DNA of 31,162 nt from Burkholderiaceae bacterium (GCA_947374315.1 CANCBK010000015.1:1-31162); one strand, 5' to 3'. Counted from the first letter of the stretch, positions 1-11,224 are shown. Numbers and translations are program-made. Notes: generated from the sequence alone by a model not told the origin.

Positions 1-5
1 GGCGA

Positions 6-1709
<1,704 letters not shown>

Positions 1710-1717
<8 letters not shown>

Positions 1718-1898
1718 TCGAGTAAACGTAAGCCCGTTGCTTTAATTTGGCTACCTTGGCACGGCGCTGATCTTCAATGCTGAGGGGCTCTTTATCCCAG
1801 AGTAGTGCACGACCCGCTTGTTGGCCTGCTTCGAGATCAGGTTTCTCGGATTTGAGCCCATTTAAGAACTGGGTGAATTCGGATGTATATCTAGCCAT
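1710..1898 (-). CDS. DUF3460 family small protein
   Basis: This is a 62-residue protein with the betaproteobacterial DUF3460 pattern: MARYTSEFTQFL at the start, a charged middle with GRALLWDKEPL, and a KQRAYVYSND end. Its function is unknown. I chose the ATG at 1898 rather than a start at 1919 because AGGA lies six bases upstream of it and the family begins with MAR-aromatic. It is the first gene of a DUF3460-scpA-panC run: its stop overlaps the scpA ATG by eight bases. There is no signal peptide and no membrane segment, so it is probably a soluble cytoplasmic protein. Confidence 0.85.
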
Positions 1899-1936
1899 CA
1901 TATTTCCTAAAATTCTCAATTAATTCAATAACTTGC

Positions 1937-1971
1937 AAAAATTACTGGGCGGCGTACAGATGCCTAGCCCA
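1937..1971 (-). terminator. Rho-independent terminator after metG
   Basis: Read on the minus strand, arms TGGGC (1967-1971) and GCCCA (1946-1950) enclose a second pair GGC/GCC (62-64 with 51-53 of the 1900s) around an eight-base loop, with a two-base bulge. A run of five T follows (1937-1941). It sits 78 bases after the metG stop and separates metG from the DUF3460-scpA-panC unit. Confidence 0.65.
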
Positions 1972-2048
1972 TCATTATTAACGATTTTTCCTACAAGACT
2001 GCCTACTTTTTGGCTTATCCCTGCAAATTACCACTTTTGGAGCTTTTA

Positions 2049-3719
2049 TTAGAGGTTTGCCGCCAATAAAGTCTCAATTTGAGGGGCTTCCACACGGGCC
2101 ATGAGGTGCTTGTATGCCTTGATCGGATTTTGGCTAGAGAGAGGCGTTTTAACGTCGCCCCAAGTCATTGCGGGTACGGAAAGAAATTCTTCTACTCCTG
2201 CGCATACTTGCGGCAATACCGGCTTGAGATAAAGGCTTAAAAGACGGAATGCTTCCAATGTCACGCTGCAGACCCTTTGCAAATCCGCTTCACGCGCTGG
2301 ATCTTTGGCGATTTCCCAAGGCTTATTTTCATCAACAAAGGCATTCACTTTGTCCGCGAGTTCCATGACGGTGCGTAGGGCTTTGGCATATTCGCGAGCC
2401 TCATATAGCTCGGCAATTTTTTCGCTGGCAGCAGCAATTTCAGTCAGCAAAGGATTATTCATTGCTGCATCAGAGACGATGCCACCAAAGCGCTTCACCA
2501 AGAACCCAGCGCTACGACTGGCGATATTGATGTATTTGCCCAAAAGATCACTATTCACTCTAGCAACAAAGTCTTGGAGATTTAGATCTAAATCTTCCAT
2601 GCTGTCATTGAGTTTGGTGGCAAAGTAATAGCGGAACCATTCTGGATTGAAGCCAGATTCAATGACGCTATGCGCAGAGATCAGGGTGCCACGTGATTTA
2701 CTCATCTTCTCGCCATCGACAGTGAGGAAGCCATGTGCAAACACATTGGTTGGCGTGCGATAGCCAGCAAAGTGCAAAGTCGCTGGCCAGAAGAGCGTGT
2801 GGAAATACAAAATATCTTTACCGATGAAATGGTATTGCTCGGTAGTGGTATCAGGTCGTACCCACTCCTCAAAATTTAGGCCTTTAGCCTGACAGTAGTT
2901 GAGGAAGCTGGCGTAGTAACCAATTGGCGCATCAAGCCAGACATAGAAATACTTGCCCGGCGCATCTGGAATTTCAAAGCCAAAGTAGGGGGCGTCACGG
3001 GAGATGTCCCAGTCACCAAGCTTGCTATCACCGGGCTGTCCAACCCATTCCTTCATCTTGTTGCGGGCTTCCGGCTGAAGCGGGGTCTTTACTTGGGTCC
3101 ACTCGCGCAAGAAAGTTTCACAGCGGGGATCTGAGAGCTTAAAGAAATAATGGTCGGAAACTTTTTTAATGGGAGTTGCACCACTCACGACGGAAAACGG
3201 ATTTTTTAAATCTGTTGGTGAATAGGTTGCGCCACACTTTTCACAAGAGTCACCATACTGATCTTTGGCTCCACATTTAGGGCATTCGCCTTTGATAAAG
3301 CGATCCGGTAAAAACATTTCCCTTACGGGATCATAGGCTTGCTCAATGGAGCGCATTTCGATTAAGCCAGCATCGCGTAGCTTGAGATAGATATTTTGAG
3401 AAAGGGTTTCATTCTCAGGGCTATCAGTGGTGTAGTAGTTATCGAATGAGATTAAGAAGTCATCGAAGTCACGTTTGTGCTCTTTCCAGACGTTGGCAAT
3501 GAGCTCTTTGGGTGTGAGACCCTCTTTTTCTGCGCGCAGCATGATGGGCGTGCCGTGAGTGTCATCGGCGCCGACATAATGCACTTCATGATCACGCATT
3601 CTTTGGAAACGGACCCAAATATCAGTCTGAACATATTCCACTAAATGGCCAATATGAATTTGACCGTTGGCATAAGGCAAGGCGGAGGTAACTAGCAGGC
3701 GACGTGTGGGGCTACTCAT
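2049..3719 (-). CDS. metG: Methionyl-tRNA synthetase, short form
   Basis: The 556-residue enzyme charges tRNA-Met with methionine. Class I signatures are present: HIGH at 22-25 and KMSKS at 338-342. A zinc knuckle with Cys146, Cys149, Cys159 and Cys162 marks the MetG1-type connective domain. An alpha-helical anticodon-binding domain follows (about 390-545). The protein then ends; the C-terminal EMAP/tRNA-binding dimerisation domain found in E. coli MetG (677 residues) is absent and is not encoded in the 150 bases downstream. I chose the ATG at 3719; a TTG directly before it at 3722 is less likely. No clear Shine-Dalgarno site is seen. It is divergent from fdhD across 135 bases. Confidence 0.97.
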   Translation of the reverse strand: MSSPTRRLLVTSALPYANGQIHIGHLVEYVQTDIWVRFQRMRDHEVHYVGADDTHGTPIMLRAEKEGLTPKELIANVWKEHKRDFDDFLISFDNYYTTDSPENETLSQNIYLKLRDAGLIEMRSIEQAYDPVREMFLPDRFIKGECPKCGAKDQYGDSCEKCGATYSPTDLKNPFSVVSGATPIKKVSDHYFFKLSDPRCETFLREWTQVKTPLQPEARNKMKEWVGQPGDSKLGDWDISRDAPYFGFEIPDAPGKYFYVWLDAPIGYYASFLNYCQAKGLNFEEWVRPDTTTEQYHFIGKDILYFHTLFWPATLHFAGYRTPTNVFAHGFLTVDGEKMSKSRGTLISAHSVIESGFNPEWFRYYFATKLNDSMEDLDLNLQDFVARVNSDLLGKYINIASRSAGFLVKRFGGIVSDAAMNNPLLTEIAAASEKIAELYEAREYAKALRTVMELADKVNAFVDENKPWEIAKDPAREADLQRVCSVTLEAFRLLSLYLKPVLPQVCAGVEEFLSVPAMTWGDVKTPLSSQNPIKAYKHLMARVEAPQIETLLAANL

Positions 3720-3854
3720 CAAAAGCGGACTTAAATAGAAATAAATTCAATAAACAGGAATACGAGATTATGGGGCTTGGGGCTCTACTTCAGCACCAAT
3801 TTTAGTCTGCGGTTAAAGTAAATGCCGATTTGATCCTAATTTAAGAGACGTTTT
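3720..3854. promoter_or_regulatory. Divergent intergenic region metG / fdhD
   Basis: The 135 bases between the two divergent starts must carry both promoters. A possible metG promoter on the minus strand is TTCCTG, 17 bases, TATTTA close to the metG start, but the -35 match is poor. For fdhD, only a weak purine-rich AAGAGACG lies before the ATG. No conserved operator is recognised. Confidence 0.35.
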
Positions 3855-4703
3855 ATGGCCCTGCCCCACAACATTCAGATGTCTAACGCTTCCGTCCCCT
3901 TGGTGCACGAGGTGCAGGTGATGGACGAAGCGGGGCGCCTGAAGACTACCTATATTCCTGGAGAGCGCCCCCTCACCATTTATTTGGACAAGCGTGAGGT
4001 TGTGACCTTAATGACTTTGGGCAGCGCCCCAGAGGCTTTGGTACTGGGTTATTTGCGCAATCAGCGCTTGGTAGAGTCCCCCGAGGATATTGCCAGCATT
4101 CAAGTGGATTGGGAAACAGATTCTGCCGCAGTAAAAACCCACCGCAGTACGGTTGATATCGATGCGCTCACTAGCAAGCGTGTAGTGACCACTGGATGTG
4201 GACAGGGCACCATGTTTGGGGGCTTAATTGAGGAAATGTCCCAGATCAGGCTCCCGGAAGGCCCGCAGCTTAGCCAGGAGGCGATTGTGTCTCTGGTGGA
4301 TGACATTCGGATTCATGACACCATTTATAAAAAATCCGGTTCGGTTCATGCCTGCGCCGTTTTCGAGCGAGAAGGCAATAACAAAGTCCGCCTGCTGCAT
4401 TTCATTGAGGATGTGGGGCGTCATAATGCCGTGGATTCCATCTCGGGTCTCATGTGGCTGGCCGATAAGCCGGGTAAAGACCTGATCTTCTTTACTACGG
4501 GCCGTCTCACTTCCGAGATGGTCATCAAGGGGGCTCAGATGGGCATTCCTTTCCTCCTGACTCGCTCCGGCGTGACCTTAATGGGGCTAGAGTTGGCACG
4601 AAAAACCAATCTCACCCTTTTATCTCGTTGCTCAGGCAAGCATTTTGAGATCTATAACGCCCCTGAGAGGGTGATTTTTAGCTCTACTTCTGCTACCCCA
4701 TAA
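3855..4703 (+). CDS. fdhD: Formate dehydrogenase accessory sulfurtransferase FdhD, variant
   Basis: FdhD passes sulfur from a cysteine desulfurase to the molybdenum cofactor of formate dehydrogenases. The 282-residue product has the diagnostic EDVGRHNAVD (185-194), the GERPLTIYLD entry near residue 36, and a C-terminal half with TTGRLTSEMVIKGAQMGIP followed by an ELARKTNLTL stretch. The usual CxxC loop reads CGQG here: Cys115 is kept, but position 118 is Gly, so only one of the two cysteines remains. No formate dehydrogenase gene lies nearby; its neighbours are metG (divergent) and dcd (41 bases downstream). Family assignment is firm; full sulfurtransferase activity is an inference. Confidence 0.92.
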   Translation: MALPHNIQMSNASVPLVHEVQVMDEAGRLKTTYIPGERPLTIYLDKREVVTLMTLGSAPEALVLGYLRNQRLVESPEDIASIQVDWETDSAAVKTHRSTVDIDALTSKRVVTTGCGQGTMFGGLIEEMSQIRLPEGPQLSQEAIVSLVDDIRIHDTIYKKSGSVHACAVFEREGNNKVRLLHFIEDVGRHNAVDSISGLMWLADKPGKDLIFFTTGRLTSEMVIKGAQMGIPFLLTRSGVTLMGLELARKTNLTLLSRCSGKHFEIYNAPERVIFSSTSATP

Positions 4704-4732
4704 ATTCATGGGCGTAGCCCGGGCGATGGTTT

Positions 4733-4738
4733 TACAAT
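4733..4738 (+). promoter_or_regulatory. Putative -10 box of dcd, leaderless type
   Basis: TACAAT lies exactly six bases before the dcd ATG, and there is no Shine-Dalgarno sequence in the gap. Transcription starting seven bases after the box would begin at the A of the ATG. No convincing -35 box is seen at 16-18 bases upstream. Confidence 0.5.
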
Positions 4739-4744
4739 TCGCCC

Positions 4745-5311
4745 ATGACTATTAAATCTGACCACTGGATCCGCCGCATGGGCGAGCAAGGCATGATCAG
4801 CCCATTTGAACCTGGGCAGGTCCGCCAAGATGCCGCCGGGCAAAAAATTGTGAGCTACGGTACTTCTAGCTATGGCTACGATATTCGTTGCGCTGATGAG
4901 TTCAAGATTTTCACGAACATCAATAGCACGATTGTTGATCCCAAAAATTTCGACGAACAATCTTTTGTTGATTTCAAGGGCCCAGTCTGCATTATTCCGC
5001 CAAACTCTTTTGCTTTGGCGAGAACTGTTGAGTACTTCAAAATTCCACGTAGCGTATTAACCGTGTGTGTTGGTAAGAGTACTTATGCGCGTTGCGGAAT
5101 CATTGTGAATGTGACCCCATTCGAGCCTGAGTGGGAAGGTTATGTAACGCTCGAGTTTTCAAACACCACACCATTGCCTGCCAAGATTTATGCTGGTGAG
5201 GGATGCGCGCAAGTTCTATTCTTTGAGAGCGATGAAGTGTGTGGCACGTCGTACAAAGATCGTGGTGGAAAATATCAAGGTCAGGTTGGCGTTACATTGC
5301 CTAAGACTTAA
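4745..5311 (+). CDS. dcd: dCTP deaminase
   Basis: The 188-residue enzyme deaminates dCTP to dUTP, feeding dTMP synthesis. It has the trimeric Dcd/dUTPase fold signatures: SSYGYDIR near residue 40, [10 protein letters not shown] near 110, and the active-site segment [19 protein letters not shown] ending in the [12 protein letters not shown] strand. Length matches the family (188-193). It ends in the typical Lys/Gly-rich [11 protein letters not shown] tail. The ATG has no Shine-Dalgarno site and a -10-like box six bases before it. The decarboxylase gene follows after 52 bases. Confidence 0.97.
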   Translation: MTIKSDHWIRRMGEQGMISPFEPGQVRQDAAGQKIVSYGTSSYGYDIRCADEFKIFTNINSTIVDPKNFDEQSFVDFKGPVCIIPPNSFALARTVEYFKIPRSVLTVCVGKSTYARCGIIVNVTPFEPEWEGYVTLEFSNTTPLPAKIYAGEGCAQVLFFESDEVCGTSYKDRGGKYQGQVGVTLPKT

Positions 5312-5363
5312 TTCTTACTCTTCATTTATTCAATCGCCTGCACAGCGAATTTAAAGGGCACTC

Positions 5364-7631
5364 ATGAAATTTCGTTTTCCTATCATCATTATTGATGAGG
5401 ACTTTCGCTCTGAAAATATTTCAGGTTCAGGCATTCGCGACTTAGCAGAAGCGATTGAAACCGAGGGCATGGAAGTCATTGGCCTTACTAGCTATGGCGA
5501 CCTGACATCTTTTGCGCAACAGGCTTCGCGCGCTTCCACCTTCATTGTTTCCATTGATGATGAAGAGTTTGTCTCCGACTCTGAAGACCATGATTTGCCG
5601 GCATTAAATAATTTGCGCGCCTTTATTACTGAAGTGCGTAAACGCAATGAAGATATTCCCATCTTCTTGTATGGCGAGACCCGTACCTCACGTCACATGC
5701 CCAACGATATCTTGCGTGAGCTCCATGGCTTCATTCATATGAATGAAGACACGCCTGAGTTTGTGGCGCGACATATTATTCGAGAGGCGAAGGTTTACCT
5801 GGATTCATTAGCGCCACCTTTCTTCCGGGCCTTAACGAATTACGCTTCCGAAGGCTCTTACTCTTGGCACTGCCCTGGCCATTCAGGCGGTGTTGCATTT
5901 TTGAAAAGTCCGGTAGGGCGCATGTTTCATCAATTCTTTGGCGAGAATATGTTGCGTGCTGACGTGTGTAACGCCGTCGAAGAATTAGGTCAGTTGTTAG
6001 ACCATACTGGGCCGGTGTTGCAGAGTGAGCGCAATGCGGCGCGGATATTTAACGCCGACCATTTATTTTTCGTAACGAACGGCACATCCACTTCAAATAA
6101 GATTGTTTGGCACTCCACCGTTGCTCCTGGTGATGTAGTGTTAGTAGACCGCAACTGCCATAAGTCCGTGATTCATTCGATCACTATGATGGGCGCGATT
6201 CCTATCTTCTTGATGCCAACCCGCAATCATTTGGGCATTATTGGTCCGATTCCTAAAGAAGAATTTGAGTGGAAAAACATCAAGAAGAAAATTGATGCCA
6301 ATCCCTTTATTAAGAACAAAAATGTAGTGCCGCGCGTGATGACACTGACGCAAAGCACTTACGACGGTATTGTTTATAACGTTGAGATGATTAAAGAGAT
6401 GCTTGATGGCAAGGTCGACTCCTTGCACTTTGATGAAGCTTGGTTGCCGCACGCCGCCTTCCACCCCTTCTACAAAGATATGCACGCTATTGGCTCTGAT
6501 CGCAAGCGCACTAAAAAGAGCTTGATGTTTGCTACTCAATCTACGCATAAGTTATTGGCGGGCCTCTCACAGGCCTCTCAAGTGTTAGTGCAGGATGCTG
6601 AAGAATATAAGCTCGATCGCGATTGTTTCAATGAGGCGTATTTAATGCACACCTCTACTAGTCCGCAGTACGCCATCATTGCCTCTTGTGACGTGTCTGC
6701 CGCCATGATGGAGTCGCCAGGCGGCACTACCTTAGTTGAAGAGTCAATTGCGGAGGCAATGGATTTCCGTCGTGCGATGCGCGAGGTTGATGATAAGTTT
6801 GGGGCCGATTGGTGGTTTAAGGTTTGGGGTCCAGACAACTTGACTGAAGAAGGCATTGGCGAGCGTTCGGATTGGATACTGGAGCCCAATGCCGGCTGGC
6901 ATGACTTTGGCAAGGTTGCTAAAGATTTCAACATGCTTGACCCGATTAAGGCGACAGTGGTTACACCTGGTCTGGATATCGAGGGCAATTTTGGTTCGGT
7001 AGGCATTCCGGCGAGCATCGTAACGAAATACTTGGCTGAACACGGTGTGATTGTGGAGAAGTGCGGTCTTTACTCCTTCTTCATCATGTTTACCATCGGC
7101 ATTACCAAGGGGCGATGGAATACCTTGGTCACTGAATTGCAACAGTTCAAAGATCACTTTGATAAGAACGCCCCTTTATGGAAGGTGCTGCCAGAGTTTG
7201 TCGCCAAGCATCCCCGTTATGAACGTGTTGGACTTAAGGATATTTGTCAGCAGATTCATGAGTTCTACAAGAGCCGCAATGTGGCTCGCATGACTACCGA
7301 GATGTATACCTCGGACATGGTTCCAGCCATGATGCCTTCAGAAGCTTGGGCCAAGATGGCGCATAAAGAAGTGGATCGCGTGCCTTTGGATCAATTGGAA
7401 GACCGCATTACTGCGATGTTGGTCACCCCATACCCGCCAGGCATTCCATTGCTGATTCCTGGCGAGAGATTTAATAAACGCATCATCGATTACCTCTACT
7501 TTGCCCGTGACTTTAATCAGCAGTTCCCTGGATTCGAGACTGATATCCATGGTTTGGTTAAGGCGGAAGTGGATGGACGTACTGAGTACTACGTCGACTG
7601 TGTAAGGCAAGAGCCAGATATCACTTTGTAA
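5364..7631 (+). CDS. Pyridoxal-phosphate arginine/lysine/ornithine decarboxylase, AdiA-like
   Basis: The 755-residue protein is co-linear with E. coli AdiA (756 residues). It has an N-terminal response-regulator-like wing domain (1-130), a linker, then the fold type I PLP domain with SWHCPGHSGG, VDRNCHKSV, HFDEAW and the cofactor lysine in STHKLL (Lys396). The large C-terminal domain has the PYPPGIPLLIPGE signature. It removes CO2 from a basic amino acid and so consumes a cytoplasmic proton; agmatine or cadaverine would be the product. Residues alone do not let me choose arginine over lysine. No antiporter gene adjoins it, so a biosynthetic polyamine role is as likely as acid resistance. AAAGGG lies five bases before the ATG. 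A strong two-way terminator follows. Confidence 0.93.
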   Translation: MKFRFPIIIIDEDFRSENISGSGIRDLAEAIETEGMEVIGLTSYGDLTSFAQQASRASTFIVSIDDEEFVSDSEDHDLPALNNLRAFITEVRKRNEDIPIFLYGETRTSRHMPNDILRELHGFIHMNEDTPEFVARHIIREAKVYLDSLAPPFFRALTNYASEGSYSWHCPGHSGGVAFLKSPVGRMFHQFFGENMLRADVCNAVEELGQLLDHTGPVLQSERNAARIFNADHLFFVTNGTSTSNKIVWHSTVAPGDVVLVDRNCHKSVIHSITMMGAIPIFLMPTRNHLGIIGPIPKEEFEWKNIKKKIDANPFIKNKNVVPRVMTLTQSTYDGIVYNVEMIKEMLDGKVDSLHFDEAWLPHAAFHPFYKDMHAIGSDRKRTKKSLMFATQSTHKLLAGLSQASQVLVQDAEEYKLDRDCFNEAYLMHTSTSPQYAIIASCDVSAAMMESPGGTTLVEESIAEAMDFRRAMREVDDKFGADWWFKVWGPDNLTEEGIGERSDWILEPNAGWHDFGKVAKDFNMLDPIKATVVTPGLDIEGNFGSVGIPASIVTKYLAEHGVIVEKCGLYSFFIMFTIGITKGRWNTLVTELQQFKDHFDKNAPLWKVLPEFVAKHPRYERVGLKDICQQIHEFYKSRNVARMTTEMYTSDMVPAMMPSEAWAKMAHKEVDRVPLDQLEDRITAMLVTPYPPGIPLLIPGERFNKRIIDYLYFARDFNQQFPGFETDIHGLVKAEVDGRTEYYVDCVRQEPDITL

Positions 7632-7648
7632 TTGGCTGTTGTTGATTG

Positions 7649-7675
7649 AAATAGCCACCTTCGGGTGGCTATTTT
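7649..7675. terminator. Bidirectional terminator between decarboxylase and dctM
   Basis: A perfect 11-base-pair stem (AAATAGCCACC, 7649-7659, with its complement 7664-7674) is capped by a TTCG tetraloop. Flanking A and T tracts give a U-run in either direction, so it can end both convergent genes. The dctM stop codon starts at its right edge. Confidence 0.9.
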
Positions 7676-9209
7676 ATTGCTTCATTGGCTTATCCAGCTG
7701 AAATACTACTGGAGCATCTTCATCCATTTTGCTTGGTGAGGCATCGGGCTTGGCTGATTCTCTGCTTGTGAAATCAAAGTCCTGGCTTTGAACCACCGCT
7801 ACTGGCTTGTCTAAGAGCGTAGTCACCAATGCGGGGAATGCTGCTACAACCACCACCATAATGAGTTGTAATCCCACCCATGGCAAGGCACCCCAGTAGA
7901 TGTCGCTGCTCTTTACTTCCTTAGGCGCTACGCCACGAAGGTAGAAGAGAGCAAAGCCAAATGGGGGGTGCATGAAAGAGGTTTGCATGTTTACACACAG
8001 CATCACACCAAACCACACCAGTGCGGCGCTAGCAGCGGCCTGAGGATTGCCGTTCATGGAAGCAAGCAGTACAGGCGAAAGTAATTTCACAGCTACCGGC
8101 GCAAGCATCGGTACGACAATAAAAGCAATTTCAAAGAAGTCTAAAAAGAACGCTAAGAAGAAAACGAATAGATTCACAACCACCAAGAACCCAATCCAGC
8201 CGCCGGGTAGGTTGGAGAAGAGCGTTTCAACCCAATGTCCGCCATCAACTCCTTGGAATACCACGGAGAAGCATGTCGATCCAATCAAAATGAACACCAC
8301 CATCGCGGTAATGCGCATCGTGTTTTGATAGGCCTCCTGAATCAGTCCCTTGAGGTTCGGTATGCTGGCTCGCCGAATCCAGGCTAGCAATAGCGCACCC
8401 ATGGCCCCCATGGCGCCAGATTCTGTTGGCGTTGCAATGCCCGTCATGATGGTGCCTAGTACCAAGAAAATCAGCACTGCCGAAGGAATAATGCCCATGA
8501 GACATTTTTTCCAGAGAGCCCAACCCTTGAGAGTAAGTTCACCTTCTGGAGCGGCGGGAAGGTAGCTTGGCCGAAAACGCGACAAGAAGAAGGTGTAGAG
8601 CGCAAATAGACCGATTTGCAGTAGGGATGGACCCCAGGCGCCCAAATACATGCTGCCTACATCAGCGCTGCCGCTTTGGGTCTTGAGCTGGTCGGCCAGC
8701 ACAATTAACACGAGCGAGGGTGGCACGAGCTGCGTAATGGTCCCAGAAGCCGCCAAAACGCCTGTAGCGTAGCGCATGTTGTAGCCGTACCTCATCATCA
8801 CAGGGAGGGAAATCATCGCCATAGCGATCACCTGGGCGGCTACGGTGCCAGTAATTGCCCCCAAGACGAACCCCACAATAATGACTGAGTAACCCAGTCC
8901 ACCCCGAATACGTCCAAATAACTGACCCATGGAGTCCAGCATCTCTTCCGCCAGGCCGCAGCGCTCCAGAATGGCGCCCATGAATGTGAAGAAAGGGATG
9001 GCAAGTAAGAGGTCATTGGCGAGAACGCCTCCAAAGATCCGTTGTGGGATGGCTTGCAAAAACGGCATTCCAAAAAAATTCTCGCTGATAGCGATACCAG
9101 CAAAAAACAATCCCGCAGCCATCAAAGAAAAGGCTACCGGAAACCCAATCAGCATAAACACAATTAAGCCGCCAAACATCAGGGGTGGCATCCATTCAAC
9201 AGGGATCAT
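7674..9209 (-). CDS. TRAP transporter large permease (DctM family)
   Basis: The 511-residue inner-membrane protein has the hydrophobic pattern of the DctM family (about 12-13 membrane segments), with IPFFTFMGAILERCGLAEEMLDS and the conserved GTVAAQV and ATPTESGAMGA stretches. TRAP transporters use an ion gradient to import substrates delivered by a periplasmic DctP protein. It resembles the mannitol/chloroaromatic-type subgroup that handles organic acids, but the substrate cannot be read from sequence. It has an unusually long hydrophilic C-terminal tail (about 50 residues, Asp/Ser/Lys-rich). Its ATG overlaps the dctQ stop by four bases. No binding-protein gene is adjacent. Confidence 0.94.
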   Translation of the reverse strand: MIPVEWMPPLMFGGLIVFMLIGFPVAFSLMAAGLFFAGIAISENFFGMPFLQAIPQRIFGGVLANDLLLAIPFFTFMGAILERCGLAEEMLDSMGQLFGRIRGGLGYSVIIVGFVLGAITGTVAAQVIAMAMISLPVMMRYGYNMRYATGVLAASGTITQLVPPSLVLIVLADQLKTQSGSADVGSMYLGAWGPSLLQIGLFALYTFFLSRFRPSYLPAAPEGELTLKGWALWKKCLMGIIPSAVLIFLVLGTIMTGIATPTESGAMGAMGALLLAWIRRASIPNLKGLIQEAYQNTMRITAMVVFILIGSTCFSVVFQGVDGGHWVETLFSNLPGGWIGFLVVVNLFVFFLAFFLDFFEIAFIVVPMLAPVAVKLLSPVLLASMNGNPQAAASAALVWFGVMLCVNMQTSFMHPPFGFALFYLRGVAPKEVKSSDIYWGALPWVGLQLIMVVVVAAFPALVTTLLDKPVAVVQSQDFDFTSRESAKPDASPSKMDEDAPVVFQLDKPMKQ

Positions 9210-9757
9210 TGCATGGGCTTTTCATAATGGAGATCGGCGGCAGATAGAGCATCTTTTCCTTTGAGGGCGCCGATACGCTTAATGATTTCTGAGAAACCTT
9301 GAAGGCTCAGCATGAAGAAACCAAAGGGCACAATAAATTTTATTGGGTAGCGGACTAAACCGCCCGCATTCAGTGAATGCTCAGAAACAATCCATGAGGG
9401 ATAAAACAAGGTTGTCCAAGATAGCCACGCAAATAAGAGGCACGCCGGCATTAAGAATAGGATCAAGCCAAATAGATCGATATAAATACGCCCACGGTCA
9501 GATAGTTGGGAGTAGATTAAGTCCACCCGAACATGTTCGTTGCGCTTGAGTGTGTAAGAGGCGCCGAGCATGACAGCGGCTGCAAAGAGATACCATTGCA
9601 ACTCTAGTGGCCAGTTATTACTGATGTCCAAGCCATAACGCAGGAGTGCGTTTACCGCGGATACCACGCAAGATAGCAAAATCATGATGCTCGCTACCTT
9701 GCCTAGCAGCTGGTTTAGGCGATCAATTCCTGCTGAGAGTGCTCCCCAAAACCCCAT
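9206..9757 (-). CDS. TRAP transporter small permease (DctQ family)
   Basis: The 183-residue protein has four hydrophobic helices and the family motif with KRNEHVRVDL after the second helix. It is the small membrane partner of the DctM protein encoded directly downstream, with a four-base stop/start overlap. It starts five bases after the argH stop, so it probably belongs to an argH-dctQ-dctM transcript. A binding protein (DctP/TAXI type) would have to come from elsewhere in the genome. Confidence 0.92.
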   Translation of the reverse strand: MGFWGALSAGIDRLNQLLGKVASIMILLSCVVSAVNALLRYGLDISNNWPLELQWYLFAAAVMLGASYTLKRNEHVRVDLIYSQLSDRGRIYIDLFGLILFLMPACLLFAWLSWTTLFYPSWIVSEHSLNAGGLVRYPIKFIVPFGFFMLSLQGFSEIIKRIGALKGKDALSAADLHYEKPMQ

Positions 9758-9762
9758 GTGAT

Positions 9763-11181
9763 CTAGAGATCCGCACGACCCCGTTTAATTGCTGCAAGTA
9801 CTTGAGTGGGAGCGGTTCCACCGGCATGTTGACGTGAATTCACAGAGCCATCAACGGTTAATAATGCGAAGACATCATCACCCATGAGTTCAGGACGGTT
9901 ATCTAGACCACACGCAAAGCGCAGCTCTGAAAGGCTTAAGTCGGTGAGCATGCAGTGACGACCAACGCAGGCTTTAACCGCATGAGCTACTGCTTCATGG
10001 GCATCACGGAACGCCAAACCTTTTTTGACCAAGTAGTCTGCTAAGTCGGTAGCGGTTGCAAAGCCTTCTTCGGCAGCAGCTTTCATGACATCCGCCTTTA
10101 CTTCAATATGCGGGACCATATCAGCAAAGATGCGCAAGGTATCTTGTACGGTATCTACTGCATCAAACAAAGGCTCTTTGTCTTCTTGATTATCTTTGTT
10201 GTAAGCCAAGGGTTGCCCCTTCATCAGCGTCAGCAAGGAGATCAGGTCGCCATACACGCGACCTGTTTTGCCGCGCGCTAATTCTGGAACATCGGGATTC
10301 TTTTTCTGCGGCATGATGGAGCTGCCGGTGCAGAAACGATCTGGCAAATCAATAAAGCCAAAGCGTGGACTCAGCCAAAGCACCAGCTCCTCAGAAAGGC
10401 GTGAAACATGCATCATCAAGATGGATGCAAAAGCGCAAAACTCGATCGCAAAGTCGCGATCAGAAACGGCGTCTAAAGAATTGTTGCAGATCCCATCAAA
10501 ACCTAGCGTGCGCGCAACTTGCTCGCGATCGATTGGGTAGGTTGTTCCAGCCAAGGCTGCAGCGCCAAGTGGTAAGCGATTAAAGCGTGCACGTAAATCG
10601 GCTAAGCGACTAGCATCACGACTAAACATTTCGTAATAAGCCATGAGATGGTGGCCAAATGTAATTGGCTGCGCTACTTGCAAATGGGTGTGGCCGGGCA
10701 TGATGGTGGCAGAGTGCGTTTCCGCAAGATCTAGCAAGGCAATGCGTAAGGTTTTTAGTGTGACTGCAATTTGATCAACACTAGCACGCAACCAAAGACG
10801 TAAATCCGTCGCTACTTGGTCGTTACGTGAGCGACCTGTGTGCAGACGCTTGCCGGCATCGCCAACCAACTCAGTAAGGCGGGCTTCAATATTGAGATGG
10901 ACATCCTCAAGTGCAAGTTGCCAATGAAATTCACCGGCCTCGATTTCACTCTGAATCTGTGCCATCCCTCTTTGGATGTCCGCAAAATCTTGTGCGCTGA
11001 TAATCTTTTGGGTGGCCAGCATCTCAGCGTGGGCTAGGGATCCAGCGATATCCACTAAGGCAAAGCGTTGGTCAAAGCCAATGGAGGCGGTATAACGCTG
11101 TACCAGTTCGTCAACGGGTTCGGTAAAGCGGGCCGACCAAGCTTGGGCTTTGTTAGCAAGTGAATTTTTTGATGAGCTCAT
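9763..11181 (-). CDS. argH: Argininosuccinate lyase
   Basis: The 472-residue enzyme splits argininosuccinate into arginine and fumarate, the last step of arginine synthesis. The superfamily signature [11 protein letters not shown] begins at Gly286 and holds the catalytic serine; the [12 protein letters not shown] and [11 protein letters not shown] segments line the active site of the tetramer. I chose the ATG at 11181 ([19 protein letters not shown]); the 45-codon upstream extension has non-family sequence and would run into the hemC start region. There is no Shine-Dalgarno site; TATACT lies six bases before the ATG. It is divergent from hemC across only 43 bases. Two TRAP genes follow closely on the same strand. 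Confidence 0.97.
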   Translation of the reverse strand: MSSSKNSLANKAQAWSARFTEPVDELVQRYTASIGFDQRFALVDIAGSLAHAEMLATQKIISAQDFADIQRGMAQIQSEIEAGEFHWQLALEDVHLNIEARLTELVGDAGKRLHTGRSRNDQVATDLRLWLRASVDQIAVTLKTLRIALLDLAETHSATIMPGHTHLQVAQPITFGHHLMAYYEMFSRDASRLADLRARFNRLPLGAAALAGTTYPIDREQVARTLGFDGICNNSLDAVSDRDFAIEFCAFASILMMHVSRLSEELVLWLSPRFGFIDLPDRFCTGSSIMPQKKNPDVPELARGKTGRVYGDLISLLTLMKGQPLAYNKDNQEDKEPLFDAVDTVQDTLRIFADMVPHIEVKADVMKAAAEEGFATATDLADYLVKKGLAFRDAHEAVAHAVKACVGRHCMLTDLSLSELRFACGLDNRPELMGDDVFALLTVDGSVNSRQHAGGTAPTQVLAAIKRGRADL

Positions 11182-11187
11182 AAACGC

Positions 11188-11193
11188 AGTATA
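11188..11193 (-). promoter_or_regulatory. Putative -10 box of argH, leaderless type
   Basis: On the minus strand TATACT is followed by six bases and the argH ATG, with no Shine-Dalgarno site. No good -35 is visible. The 43-base argH/hemC gap must hold both promoters; for hemC a weaker TATTTT (11212-11217) lies seven bases before its ATG. Confidence 0.5.
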
Positions 11194-11224
11194 TTGGTGT
11201 AGGTCTTTGATTATTTTAAATGTT

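Noticed and set aside
6141..7157. Minus-strand open frames of 135-146 codons inside the decarboxylase gene
   Set aside because: They overlap a well-conserved 755-residue protein on the other strand, have no family resemblance and no ribosome sites.
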